This document shows positions 36,092 to 44,200 of a stretch of DNA of 64,000 nt, in pieces. Under the pieces are notes generated by a model. It made no database searches. It was not told the DNA's origin and was given only the letters and a program-made list of their open reading frames with translations. Within the stretch, counting starts at the first letter, position 1. Every line of letters starts with the position of its first letter. A program made the position numbers and the translations under genes. Source of the stretch: an uncultured Rothia sp. (GTDB lineage: Bacteria > Actinomycetota > Actinomycetes > Actinomycetales > Micrococcaceae); assembly GCF_916715725.1 (NCBI RefSeq), contig NZ_CAKAPD010000004.1:62001-126000 (forward strand), read 5' to 3'.

Positions 36092-36589
36092 TTAGGAAGC
36101 AACAATCGCCTCGGAGTACTCGCGCTCGCCGAGCAGCTCGGCGAAGCGGCGCATCTCTACGCGCAGGTCGTGTTCTGCTTCGAGCAGATCAACAACCTTG
36201 CGGAGCTTGGTGCTGGAGGTGTGCTCGGTGTAGGGGAAGTAGTGTACCTCCACGCCGACCTCTGCGAAGCGTGCTTCGAGAGCGTTACCCTTGTCGGTGC
36301 CCTTCCAGTCGTCGCCCTTGAAGAAGACGTTGAAGGGCTTCTGCTTCCAGGTTTCGAGCTTGTCGGGGGTGGTTTCGACGTGCACTTCGTCCACGTAGTC
36401 GATGTGGCTGACGATGGCGGCACGCTCTTCGATGGGGATGACCGGGCGGCGGCCCTTGGTTACTTCCAGGACGTCGTCGTGCACGACGCCTGCAATGAGG
36501 TAGTCGCAGTTTTCCTTGGCCTTGCGGAGAATCTCGAGGTGGCCGTAGTGGAAAAGGTCGTAGGCGCCTGCGGCGTAGCCAATAATCAT
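36092..36589 (-). CDS. glycerol-3-phosphate cytidylyltransferase-like protein (TagD family)
   Basis: 165 aa. The nucleotidyltransferase signatures are complete: GAYDLFHYGHL with the H14-x-G-H17 motif and the late TEHTSSTKLR (121-130). In TagD/GCT these bind CTP and catalyse CTP + glycerol 3-phosphate to CDP-glycerol + PPi. Related enzymes use other phospho-alcohols, so the substrate is an inference. The C-terminal ~35 residues are a helical extension. CDP-glycerol would suit a glycerol-phosphate decoration of a surface polymer; no TagF-like polymerase is visible in the window. ATG 36589 has AAGGAAG upstream. Confidence 0.85.
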   Translation of the reverse strand: MIIGYAAGAYDLFHYGHLEILRKAKENCDYLIAGVVHDDVLEVTKGRRPVIPIEERAAIVSHIDYVDEVHVETTPDKLETWKQKPFNVFFKGDDWKGTDKGNALEARFAEVGVEVHYFPYTEHTSSTKLRKVVDLLEAEHDLRVEMRRFAELLGEREYSEAIVAS

Positions 36590-37117
36590 GGGGCTTCCTT
36601 GTGGTTGGTAGCGGCGATGGGTATTCCGGTGTGGTTGAGGTACCGGAGGGTGAGAAACGTATCCGCGGTCTAGGGTGAGAGCATGAGATGAAACGAAGAA
36701 TGTGCAATATTGAGAAAATATTTTCTTATATTGCCCTATTTCTTCGCGCTGTTGCCTTAGAACGTGCGGGTCCGAAAAGAGTTTCTCGAGGGTGCTGGTT
36801 GGGCGCCCTTCGTCCTTTTATTTTACCAGTCACCTTTTTGGAGGAAAAAGGGGAAGATATAAATATGAGGCGGATACAGTGTAGTATCCGCCTCATATTT
36901 TCTATACCTTACCTGAAATCAAAGAAAGCTTATATAGATAAACAATTATTTGCTAGGTTTTAGCGAAGATTTTTAGCCAGTATTTTCTGCAGGCTTTGAC
37001 CGCGCATGCTTACGTTCTCGTGCAATCTTTTAGGTTGAGTAGCCATTCGGTATTTTCGATTGGCGTTCAAATATTGGCTACTCCCCCGCCGTTTCAGTCT
37101 GACTTCCCAGCACAGAG
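36590..37117. other. 528-bp AT-rich spacer with palindrome and orphan hairpin
   Basis: Markedly more AT-rich than its surroundings. It contains an imperfect palindrome centred on GAAAATATTTTC (36705-36733), a perfect hairpin (36861-36900), and a weaker GAGTAGCCA/TGGCTACTC pairing near 37034-37084. The 91-codon open frame inside it has no coding character. No gene is supported; decayed DNA or a small RNA are possible. Confidence 0.45.
36861..36902. terminator. orphan perfect 17-bp hairpin
   Basis: Arms 36861-36877 and 36884-36900, 6-nt loop, A-tract on one side and T-tract on the other. It is 218 bp past the sufU stop on the minus strand, so it may end a sufS-sufU transcript with a long 3' tail. 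Confidence 0.6.
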
Positions 37118-37588
37118 TTAGTTCTTCGCGACAGCTTCCTTGGTAGCTTCTTCAACAGCAACCCAGGAAAGCATTGCGCACTTCACGCGCGCCATAAACT
37201 TCGAAACGCCTGAGAATGCCGCCATATCGCCGTACTCTTCTTCGTCCAGGGTCACCTTGCCGCGCGAGCGCAACATCTCGCGGAACGCATCCACGTGGCG
37301 CTGAAGCTCGGAGGTAGTCATACCGGGAGCCATTTCAGAAAGCACAGAAGCGGCAGCCATGGAGATGGAGCAACCGTCACCTTCCCAAGAGATAGACTCG
37401 ATGGTCTTCTCGCCGTCCTTCAGCTCGTCAGAGAGCACCACACGCAGGTTGATTTCGTCACCGCAGGTGGGGTTGTACTGGTGGTTATCGGCGCTTGCAT
37501 GGCCGGCGGGTACCTCAACGAGGTGCTCGCCGCTGCGCTGCTTAGAATGCTCCAGAATGATTTCCTGGTACAGGGATTCAAGAGACAC
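37118..37588 (-). CDS. sufU: Fe-S cluster assembly sulfur acceptor SufU
   Basis: 156 aa. The three conserved cysteines and an aspartate are in place: PTCGD (Cys42, Asp44), GDGCSIS (Cys73) and RVKCAML (Cys137), plus the ~19-residue insertion between them that separates SufU from IscU. SufU binds zinc and accepts persulfide sulfur from SufS for delivery to the SufBCD scaffold. GTG 37588 is the start, with GGAAG upstream. It lies 65 bp downstream of sufS in the same orientation; sufBCD is not in the window. Confidence 0.93.
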   Translation of the reverse strand: MSLESLYQEIILEHSKQRSGEHLVEVPAGHASADNHQYNPTCGDEINLRVVLSDELKDGEKTIESISWEGDGCSISMAAASVLSEMAPGMTTSELQRHVDAFREMLRSRGKVTLDEEEYGDMAAFSGVSKFMARVKCAMLSWVAVEEATKEAVAKN

Positions 37589-37653
37589 TGTGTTCTTCTT
37601 CCGTCAGTTGGTATGTCTGAAAAATTGGGGCGTTAGCGTCTAACGCGTCTGTT

Positions 37654-38952
37654 TTAGAGACCGAAGTAGGGGCGCACCTCAGCAAGTGCCTTCAGGAAAG
37701 CGTCCACGTCTTCGGTGGTGTTGTAGATGTAGGTGGAGGCACGGGTCGAGGCGGTCACACCGGCGCAGCGGTGCAGTGGCTGGGCGCAGTGGTGGCCCAC
37801 GCGCACGGCGATGCCCTGGGTGTCGAGCAGCTGGCCGACATCGTGCGGGTGCACGCCGTCGATTGCGAGAGCAACCAGGCCGGCACGCTTGGAGGGGTCA
37901 GTGGGGCCAAGCAGGCGCACGCCTTCAATCTTCTGAACACCCTCAACCAGGCGAGCGCCCAGTTCGTGTTCCCATGCCTCAACGTTCTCCATGCCCAGGT
38001 GCTGCAGGTAGCGCACAGCGGCGGCGAAAGCTACCGCCTGGGAGACGCGCTGGGTGCCTGCCTCAAACTTGATGGGGGCGGGCATGTACTCGGCGTCCTG
38101 CAGACCCACGCGAGTAATCATGGAGCCACCGGTCAGGAAGGGCGGCAGGGCGTTCAGCAGTTCGGCGCGGCCGTAGAGGGCGCCAATGCCGGTGGGCGCC
38201 AGCATCTTGTGACCGGAGAACGCCGCGAAGTCGACGTCCAGGGCGTGGAAGTCTACGGGCATGTGTGGCACGGACTGGCAGGCGTCCAGCACAACGAGCG
38301 CGCCGTGCTTGCGAGCCATGGCGACCATGCGGGGCACATCGGTAATCGCGCCGGTCACGTTCGAGACGTGGGTGAACGCGACAATGCGGGTCTTCTCGTT
38401 AATGATGCCCTCGGCTGCCTCATAGTCGAGCTGACCATCCTCGGTGGAGGGGATGTGGCGCAGGGTTGCGCCGGTACGCTGGGCAAGAATCTGCCAGGGA
38501 ATCAGGTTCGCGTGGTGCTCAATCTCGGTGGTGACGATTTCGTCGCCGGGGCCCAGCGCAAAACGCTCGGCAGGCTTGCCGCCGATGCCCTGGGAGGCGT
38601 TACCGATGCTGTAGGCGATGAGGTTCAGCGCCTCGGTGGCGTTGGAGGTCCACACCAGCTCCTCCTCCGTGGCACCCACGAAGCCGGCCACGGTGCGGCG
38701 AGCGTCCTCGAAGAGGTCGGTCGCCTCGACGGCAAGGGTGTGCGCGCCGCGGTGTACGGCGGAGTTGGCGCGCAGGTAGAAGTCGCGTTCTGCGTCGAGA
38801 ACCTGCAGGGGTTTCTGGCTCGTAGCCCCGGAATCCAGGTAGACCAGGGGGTGCCCGTTGACCTCGGTGTTGAGGATCGGGAAGTCCTGGCGGAGCTGAC
38901 GCACAACGTCGTCGCTCAGGGGGATGTTGGCGGGGGTGGAGTATTCAGCCAC
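37654..38952 (-). CDS. sufS: cysteine desulfurase SufS
   Basis: 432 aa, class V aminotransferase fold. The N-terminal DFPILNTEVNG-PLVYLDSGATSQKP, the PLP lysine in FSGHKMLAPTGIG, and the active-site cysteine in RVGHHCAQPLH are all present, with the group II (SufS) lack of a long cysteine loop. It takes sulfur from L-cysteine, giving alanine and a persulfide passed to SufU. GTG 38952 is preceded by AAGG. Upstream in the same direction after a 155-bp gap is pth. Confidence 0.94.
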   Translation of the reverse strand: MAEYSTPANIPLSDDVVRQLRQDFPILNTEVNGHPLVYLDSGATSQKPLQVLDAERDFYLRANSAVHRGAHTLAVEATDLFEDARRTVAGFVGATEEELVWTSNATEALNLIAYSIGNASQGIGGKPAERFALGPGDEIVTTEIEHHANLIPWQILAQRTGATLRHIPSTEDGQLDYEAAEGIINEKTRIVAFTHVSNVTGAITDVPRMVAMARKHGALVVLDACQSVPHMPVDFHALDVDFAAFSGHKMLAPTGIGALYGRAELLNALPPFLTGGSMITRVGLQDAEYMPAPIKFEAGTQRVSQAVAFAAAVRYLQHLGMENVEAWEHELGARLVEGVQKIEGVRLLGPTDPSKRAGLVALAIDGVHPHDVGQLLDTQGIAVRVGHHCAQPLHRCAGVTASTRASTYIYNTTEDVDAFLKALAEVRPYFGL

Positions 38953-39107
38953 GGGTACCTTCTTCTCTCGCTCATACGCTCCACGGGGCGGGTATTTTCC
39001 CGTCGTGGAGCGTATAACGTCATTCTTTTCTAGCTTATTCCCTTGAGTGGCTCTTGCATAGTTAGGTAGAGCCTAGTTCGCGGGGCGCACAGCGGCGAGG
39101 CAATCGG

Positions 39108-39695
39108 CTAGGATGCGGCCCCGTGGTAGCGCTGCTGGGTAGCCTGTAGGCCCTCCTTGATGAGCATGACGGTTGCATCCGCGGCGTTCGAGATGAGGAA
39201 CGGCAGAGCCTTCGCTTCGGTGCTGCTGAAGGGTTTGAGCACGAAGTCCGCGGTGTCCATGCGTCCGGGCGGACGACCGATGCCGGTACGCACGCGGTAG
39301 TAGTCCTTGGTGCCCAGCGCCTTGGTGATATCACGCAGACCGTTATGGCCGCCCTCTCCCCCACCAATCTTGAGCTTAATGGTGTCGAAGGGGATATCCA
39401 GTTCATCGTGCACCGCGATGATACGGTCGGGGTTAATATCGTAGAACTGGGCTAGAGCCGATACCGGGCCGCCCGAGGTGTTCATATAGGTCAGGGGCTT
39501 GGCCAGCACTACCTTGGGTCCGCCTATACCCAAACGTCCTTCCAGCACCTGGGCGCGCGCGCGTCCGTGCTTCTTGAAGCCACCGCCTACTTCACGCGCC
39601 AGTTCATCAACCACCATCTGGCCGATGTTATGGCGGGTTTTCTCGTACTCCGGGCCCGGGTTCCCCAGACCAACAATGAGCCACGCATCAGACAT
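39108..39695 (-). CDS. pth: peptidyl-tRNA hydrolase
   Basis: 195 aa. GLGNPGPEYEKTRHNIG contains the catalytic His22, and the tRNA-clamp motifs LAKPLTYMN-SG and VHDELDIPFDTIKLKIGGGEGGHNGL follow with the conserved Asp of the catalytic group. It frees tRNA from prematurely released peptidyl-tRNA. It lies downstream of rplY in the same direction, the common actinobacterial rplY-pth order, with a hairpin between them that may tune the ratio of the two. Confidence 0.95.
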   Translation of the reverse strand: MSDAWLIVGLGNPGPEYEKTRHNIGQMVVDELAREVGGGFKKHGRARAQVLEGRLGIGGPKVVLAKPLTYMNTSGGPVSALAQFYDINPDRIIAVHDELDIPFDTIKLKIGGGEGGHNGLRDITKALGTKDYYRVRTGIGRPPGRMDTADFVLKPFSSTEAKALPFLISNAADATVMLIKEGLQATQQRYHGAAS

Positions 39696-39765
39696 ATCTT
39701 CGCCCTTTCCACGGCGCTGTAAAAGGTTTTTAGAAAATTCATGGACTACACCATTCTATGAGTAT

Positions 39766-39803
39766 GGCCCGCTACCACCTCAGAAGAGAGGTAGCGGCGG
39801 GCC
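39766..39803 (-). terminator. hairpin between rplY and pth
   Basis: A core stem of CCGCTACC/GGTAGCGG with flanking GGCCC/GGGCC pairings. Probably a partial terminator between the two genes. Confidence 0.5.
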
Positions 39804-39841
39804 ATCCACAAATCATTGTTGCGCTAGGCGCAGGGCGCGGT

Positions 39842-40501
39842 CTAGTGCTTTGAGTTATCTGAGTCGTGAGCTTCGCCAGCCTGATCTGATTCCTCGGAAG
39901 CTTCAACGATGTCACCCTCGGGTGCGTTTTCGCCTTCTTCACCGGGCTCGGGAACGTCGAGTTCCTCGGGCTCAGAAACGTTAACGATCAGCAGTTCAGC
40001 GTCTGCAACCAGGGTTACGCCTGAGGGCAGTTCAACGTCTGATGCCAGAACGTGAGCGCCAGCTTCGCGGCCTTCGATGCTCACGGTCAAAGCTTCGGGT
40101 GCCTTCAATGCGTCAGCTTCAACCAGAAGAACGGTTTCTTCCTGGTTAGCAACGGCGCCAACAGCAGGCTCGCCTTCAACGTGTACAGGAACCTCAATCT
40201 CAACGCGCTCGCCGCGCTTAACGGTCAGCAGGTCGATGTGCTGCAGTTCAGGGCGGATTGCGTGACGCTGGATGTCCTTGATCATTGCGAGGTGTGATTC
40301 ACCTTCGATGTCGAGGTCGAGGATAGCGTTGGGGACGCGGGCAGCCAGGGTGGTTGCGTGGCCGGGGAGTACTACGTGCTTGGGCTCTTCGCCGTGGCCG
40401 TAGATGACGGCGGGGATGTCGCCTGCCATGCGGATGCGGCGCGCGTAGCCCTTGCCGAAGTCGCTACGTACGGTAGCTGAAATTTTGATGGTATCTGACA
40501 T
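39842..40501 (-). CDS. rplY: 50S ribosomal protein L25/general stress protein Ctc
   Basis: 219 aa, the long CTC form: an N-terminal L25 domain (about 1-95, with RSDFGKGYARRIR and PAVIYGHGEEP) that binds 5S rRNA, a TL5-like beta domain (about 96-180), and an acidic tail (EEGENAPEGDIVEASEES). It is a ribosome component. AAAGGG stands before ATG 40501. A 6-bp inverted repeat lies about 100 bp upstream. Confidence 0.95.
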   Translation of the reverse strand: MSDTIKISATVRSDFGKGYARRIRMAGDIPAVIYGHGEEPKHVVLPGHATTLAARVPNAILDLDIEGESHLAMIKDIQRHAIRPELQHIDLLTVKRGERVEIEVPVHVEGEPAVGAVANQEETVLLVEADALKAPEALTVSIEGREAGAHVLASDVELPSGVTLVADAELLIVNVSEPEELDVPEPGEEGENAPEGDIVEASEESDQAGEAHDSDNSKH

Positions 40502-40599
40502 GAGTTGTCCACCCTTTCTTGGTTAGAAGTTATGCGCCAAGTGGAATAGGGACTGGCGCCAGAAATCTCTTTCCAACCAGCCACCGTCAGTTACGGACC

Positions 40600-40614
40600 T
40601 ACACGTTTCGTGTA
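40600..40614. promoter_or_regulatory. TACACG-TTT-CGTGTA inverted repeat upstream of rplY
   Basis: Perfect 6-bp arms and a 3-nt spacer, 99-113 bp upstream of the rplY start codon. Operator-like, regulator unknown. Confidence 0.3.
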
Positions 40615-40643
40615 TTCCACCGCCTTGGCCAAGACAATATTGT

Positions 40644-40681
40644 ACAGGTTCCCGGCTCTTCTTCAAGGGCCGGGAACCTGT
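40644..40681. terminator. terminator downstream of rmlCD
   Basis: Arms 40644-40656 and 40669-40681 form a perfect 13-bp stem; it follows the minus-strand rmlB-rmlCD operon after 65 bp. Confidence 0.75.
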
Positions 40682-40745
40682 GATATGGCGCTTTTCACGC
40701 CTTTTATGCTGTTGTCAGCAGATATAGAGCCAATTCCTTAGAGGA

Positions 40746-42170
40746 TTAGGAGCCCATTTCTGCCAAGTAGGCGGCAAGCGCCTCGCGGTGATCACGCGGG
40801 GTGAAGCCTGCAGCAATCAGCTTGGACAGGTCCATTGCCGAGTTCGTCGGACGGTGAGCGAAAAGCTCAACGTTGGCGAAGTAGGCCTCGGTGGTGGTGT
40901 CGCTGACGCGTGCCGGGTCGTGGCCGGTACCCTCGTACACCGCGCGGGCGAACTGCGCCCAGTTGATGACCTCGCCGGTGTTCGACACGTTGTAGGTGCC
41001 GTATTCCGCGCCCGAGAAGAGCAGGTGCAGAGCAGCAGCTGCCAAATCCTGGGTGAAGGTCGGGCGACCCCACTGGTCGGCGACCACGGACGGGTCGATG
41101 CCGCGCTCTGCCAGGGAGGCCATGGTGCCCACGAAGTTCTTGCCAGCACCGACAACCCAGCTGGTGCGCAGGGTGTAGTGCTTACGCCACGCGGCGGCGG
41201 CAACCTCACCGGCTGCCTTGGATGCGCCGTAGACGCTCAGCGGTGCCAAGGGGTGATCCTCCGGGTATTCCTCACCCAGGGGCAGGGAACCGTCAAAGAC
41301 GTAGTCGGTGGATACGTGTACCAGCGGCAGGTTAGCTTCTTCACAGATGGAGGCAAGAGCGCTCACGCCCAGGGCGTTAGCTGCCCAGGCGTCGCGGCGA
41401 CCCTCGGGGGTTTCTGCCTGATCCACTGCGGTGTACGCTGCAGCGTTGATGACCGCACGGAAGGAGCGCCAGCGGAATGCGTCGCGCCACTGCTCGGGCT
41501 TACCCAGGTCGAGGCGGTCGCGGTCCACAGCCAGGAAGGGTACGTTCTGCTCGGTGAGCTGGCGAACCAGCTCGGTGCCGAGCTGACCGCCCGCGCCAAT
41601 AATCAGGATCGGGTCGGCTTCCAGGGGCTTAATCTCGTTCAGACGCGGGTGGTTACGGTCCTTCTCAGAGAGCTCAGCCTTCGCCAGGTCGATGGGCCAG
41701 TCAATTGCGACGGTCTCATCGGCAAGGTTCAGGAAGCTGTAGCCGGATACTGCGTCCGCCGACCAGTGGTCATTCACCAGGTAGGTGTAGGCGGTGTTCT
41801 CTTCCAGGGTCTGGAAGGAGTTGCCCACGCCGCGGGGCACGAAAATTGCGGTGTCCGGGCCCAGCTCAACGGTGACGACCTTGCCGAAGGACTCGCCGGC
41901 GCGCAGGTCAACCCACGCACCGAAGATACGACCGGTTGCAACAGAAACGTACTTATCCCACGGCTCGGCGTGGATACCACGGGTGGTACCTACCGAAGCG
42001 TTGAAGGAAATGTTGTTCTGCACCGGGTTGAAGTCGGGCAGACCGGCTGCGACCATCTTTTCGCGCTGCCAGTTTTCCTTGAACCAGCCGCGGTTATCGC
42101 CGTGAACCGGCAGGTCAATGATGAGCAGGCCGGGAATCTCGGTTTCAGTAACCTTCAATTCCTTGGTCAT
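40746..42170 (-). CDS. bifunctional dTDP-4-dehydrorhamnose 3,5-epimerase/reductase fusion (RmlC-RmlD)
   Basis: 474 aa. Residues 1-185 are an RmlC cupin with TRGIHAEPWDKYV (His67 in the catalytic position), FVPRGVGNSFQ and AYTYLVNDHWS. From about 188 an RmlD short-chain reductase starts with LIIGAGGQLGTEL, followed by NAAAYTAVDQAE and the STDYVFDG and YGASKAAGE motifs carrying the Tyr-Lys pair. The two steps convert dTDP-4-keto-6-deoxyglucose to dTDP-L-rhamnose. The fusion is known in actinobacteria. The start overlaps the rmlB stop by one base (TAATG), so the two are translationally coupled. Confidence 0.92.
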   Translation of the reverse strand: MTKELKVTETEIPGLLIIDLPVHGDNRGWFKENWQREKMVAAGLPDFNPVQNNISFNASVGTTRGIHAEPWDKYVSVATGRIFGAWVDLRAGESFGKVVTVELGPDTAIFVPRGVGNSFQTLEENTAYTYLVNDHWSADAVSGYSFLNLADETVAIDWPIDLAKAELSEKDRNHPRLNEIKPLEADPILIIGAGGQLGTELVRQLTEQNVPFLAVDRDRLDLGKPEQWRDAFRWRSFRAVINAAAYTAVDQAETPEGRRDAWAANALGVSALASICEEANLPLVHVSTDYVFDGSLPLGEEYPEDHPLAPLSVYGASKAAGEVAAAAWRKHYTLRTSWVVGAGKNFVGTMASLAERGIDPSVVADQWGRPTFTQDLAAAALHLLFSGAEYGTYNVSNTGEVINWAQFARAVYEGTGHDPARVSDTTTEAYFANVELFAHRPTNSAMDLSKLIAAGFTPRDHREALAAYLAEMGS

Positions 42171-43168
42171 TACTGGCCAGCCTTTGCATACTTAGCCTCA
42201 ACCTCAGCCTTCAGGGGCTCCCACCAGCCGCGGTTGTCGGTGTACCACTTAATGGTGTCGGCAAGACCGGACTCGAAGTCGGTGAACTTCGGCTCCCAGC
42301 CGAGCTCTGCACGCAGGCGGCTACCGTCGATTGCGTAACGCAGGTCGTGACCGGGGCGGTCAACCACGTGCTCGAAGTCGTTCTCATCCTTACCCATCAG
42401 GCGCAGGATGGTGCGCAGAACGGTGATGTTGTTCTCTTCGCCGTCTGCACCGATGAGGTAGGTTTCACCAATCTTGCCCTGCTCCAGGATGCGCAGCACA
42501 GCAGAAGAGTGGTCGGATGCGTGAATCCAGTCACGAACGTTCAGACCCTCGCCGTACAGCTTCGGGGTCAGGCCCGAGAGGATGTTAGTGATCTGGCGGG
42601 GGATGAACTTCTCGATGTGCTGGTAGGGGCCGTAGTTGTTGGAGCAGTTAGAGATGGTTGCTTCAATACCGAAGGAGCGGACCCATGCACGCACGAGCAG
42701 GTCGGAACCTGCCTTGGTGGAGGAGTAAGGAGAAGAGGGGTTGTAGGGGGTGGTTTCGGTGAACTTTGCAGGATCGTCCAGCTCGAGGTCGCCGAAGACC
42801 TCGTCGGTGGAGATGTGGTGGTAGCGAGTGCCGTGCTTACGGACTGCTTCCAGAAGGCTGAAAGTACCGATGAGGTTAGTGTGGATGAACGGTTCGGGGT
42901 TGGACAGGGAGTTGTCGTTGTGCGATTCCGCAGCGTAGTGAACGACAGCGTCTGCCTTGCCGACCAGTTCGTCAGCCAGCTCGCGGTCGGCGATGTCGCC
43001 TACGACGAGCTTGAAGCGGGATTCAGGAAGACCCTCCAAAGACGCAGCATTTGCGGCGTAGGTCATCTTATCCAGCACAGTAATAGTGTGATCAGTGTTA
43101 TCGATGAGGTGGTGAACAAAGTTCGAACCAATAAAACCGGCACCGCCGGTAACAAGAATGTGAGCCAT
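42170..43168 (-). CDS. rmlB: dTDP-glucose 4,6-dehydratase
   Basis: 332 aa, extended short-chain reductase. NAD motif VTGGAGFIGSNFVH at residues 5-18, the STDEVFGD segment with the catalytic Asp-Glu pair, YSSTKAGSD with the Tyr-Lys pair, and NNYGPYQHIEKFIP. It dehydrates dTDP-glucose to dTDP-4-keto-6-deoxyglucose, the precursor for the next enzyme. Divergent from rmlA with 74 bp between the start codons, which must hold both promoters. Confidence 0.95.
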   Translation of the reverse strand: MAHILVTGGAGFIGSNFVHHLIDNTDHTITVLDKMTYAANAASLEGLPESRFKLVVGDIADRELADELVGKADAVVHYAAESHNDNSLSNPEPFIHTNLIGTFSLLEAVRKHGTRYHHISTDEVFGDLELDDPAKFTETTPYNPSSPYSSTKAGSDLLVRAWVRSFGIEATISNCSNNYGPYQHIEKFIPRQITNILSGLTPKLYGEGLNVRDWIHASDHSSAVLRILEQGKIGETYLIGADGEENNITVLRTILRLMGKDENDFEHVVDRPGHDLRYAIDGSRLRAELGWEPKFTDFESGLADTIKWYTDNRGWWEPLKAEVEAKYAKAGQ

Positions 43169-43242
43169 ACGGTAGATTTTACCTGGCTAAACGGTGATTT
43201 TTATGCCTCAACAACGAGATAAACATGACACAATAAGAAGTT

Positions 43243-44103
43243 ATGAAGGGAATTATTCTTGCCGGCGGTACCGGAAGCCGTTTGCACCCTATCACTCAGG
43301 GTATTAGCAAGCAGCTCACTCCGGTCTATGACAAGCCGATGATTTACTACCCGCTGTCCACTCTCATGCTGGCGGGTATCCGCGATATTTTGATTATTAC
43401 CACTCCTGCCGATCAGGAGCAGTTCCAGCGATTGCTCGGTGACGGTTCCCGTTTCGGTATTAATCTCGAATACAAGGTGCAGCCTTCTCCGGATGGCCTG
43501 GCACAGGCATTCATTCTGGGTGCTGACTTTATTGGTAACGACCCTGTAGCACTCGTGCTCGGTGACAATATCTTCTACGGCCCCGGCCTGGGTACTCAGC
43601 TTGCCACCTACGAGCAGAAGGACGGCGCAACCGTCTTCGCTTACCGGGTTGCTGACCCTCGCGCCTACGGTGTGGTGGAATTCGATGAGAACTTCAACGC
43701 GCTGTCTATCGAAGAGAAGCCCGAGAACCCCAAGAGCGACTACGCAATTCCGGGTCTGTACTTCTACGACTCGAAGGTTGTAGAGTATGCACGTCAGATT
43801 AAGCCTTCTCCGCGCGGTGAGTTGGAAATCACTGACCTTAACCGCGTCTACCTGGAACAGGGTAAACTGAAGGTTGAGGTTCTGCCTCGTGGCACTGCGT
43901 GGCTCGATACCGGAACCTTTGATTCACTCGCTGATGCCACTAACTTCATCCGCACCGTTCAGAGCCGTCAGGGCCTGTCAGTTGGTTGCCCGGAGGAAAT
44001 TGCGTGGCGCCACGGCTGGCTCTCCGATGATCAGTTGCGCGACATCGCTACCCCCCTCGTCAAGAGCGGCTACGGTAGCTACCTGCTCGGATTGCTCCGC
44101 TAA
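43243..44103 (+). CDS. rmlA: glucose-1-phosphate thymidylyltransferase
   Basis: 286 aa, usual length. GIILAGGTGSRLHPITQGISKQL at the N-terminus binds dTTP, with KPMIYYPLSTLMLAGI, LVLGDNIFYG (Mg-binding Asp) and PRGTAWLDTGT all conserved. It makes dTDP-glucose from dTTP and glucose 1-phosphate, the first step to dTDP-rhamnose. It begins the plus-strand unit that continues with the BY-kinase 97 bp downstream. Confidence 0.95.
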   Translation: MKGIILAGGTGSRLHPITQGISKQLTPVYDKPMIYYPLSTLMLAGIRDILIITTPADQEQFQRLLGDGSRFGINLEYKVQPSPDGLAQAFILGADFIGNDPVALVLGDNIFYGPGLGTQLATYEQKDGATVFAYRVADPRAYGVVEFDENFNALSIEEKPENPKSDYAIPGLYFYDSKVVEYARQIKPSPRGELEITDLNRVYLEQGKLKVEVLPRGTAWLDTGTFDSLADATNFIRTVQSRQGLSVGCPEEIAWRHGWLSDDQLRDIATPLVKSGYGSYLLGLLR

Positions 44104-44200
44104 TAACCCACCAGGGGATCTTCGTATCCCTTCACCGCCTGCAACAACACTCCACGTTGCAGGTACACTAACTCAAACTTTCTGGAGTATTCTCACTACC

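Noticed and set aside
36688..36963. 91-codon plus-strand open frame in the AT-rich spacer
   Set aside because: No ribosome-binding site, no coding bias, and it runs through the 36861-36900 hairpin.
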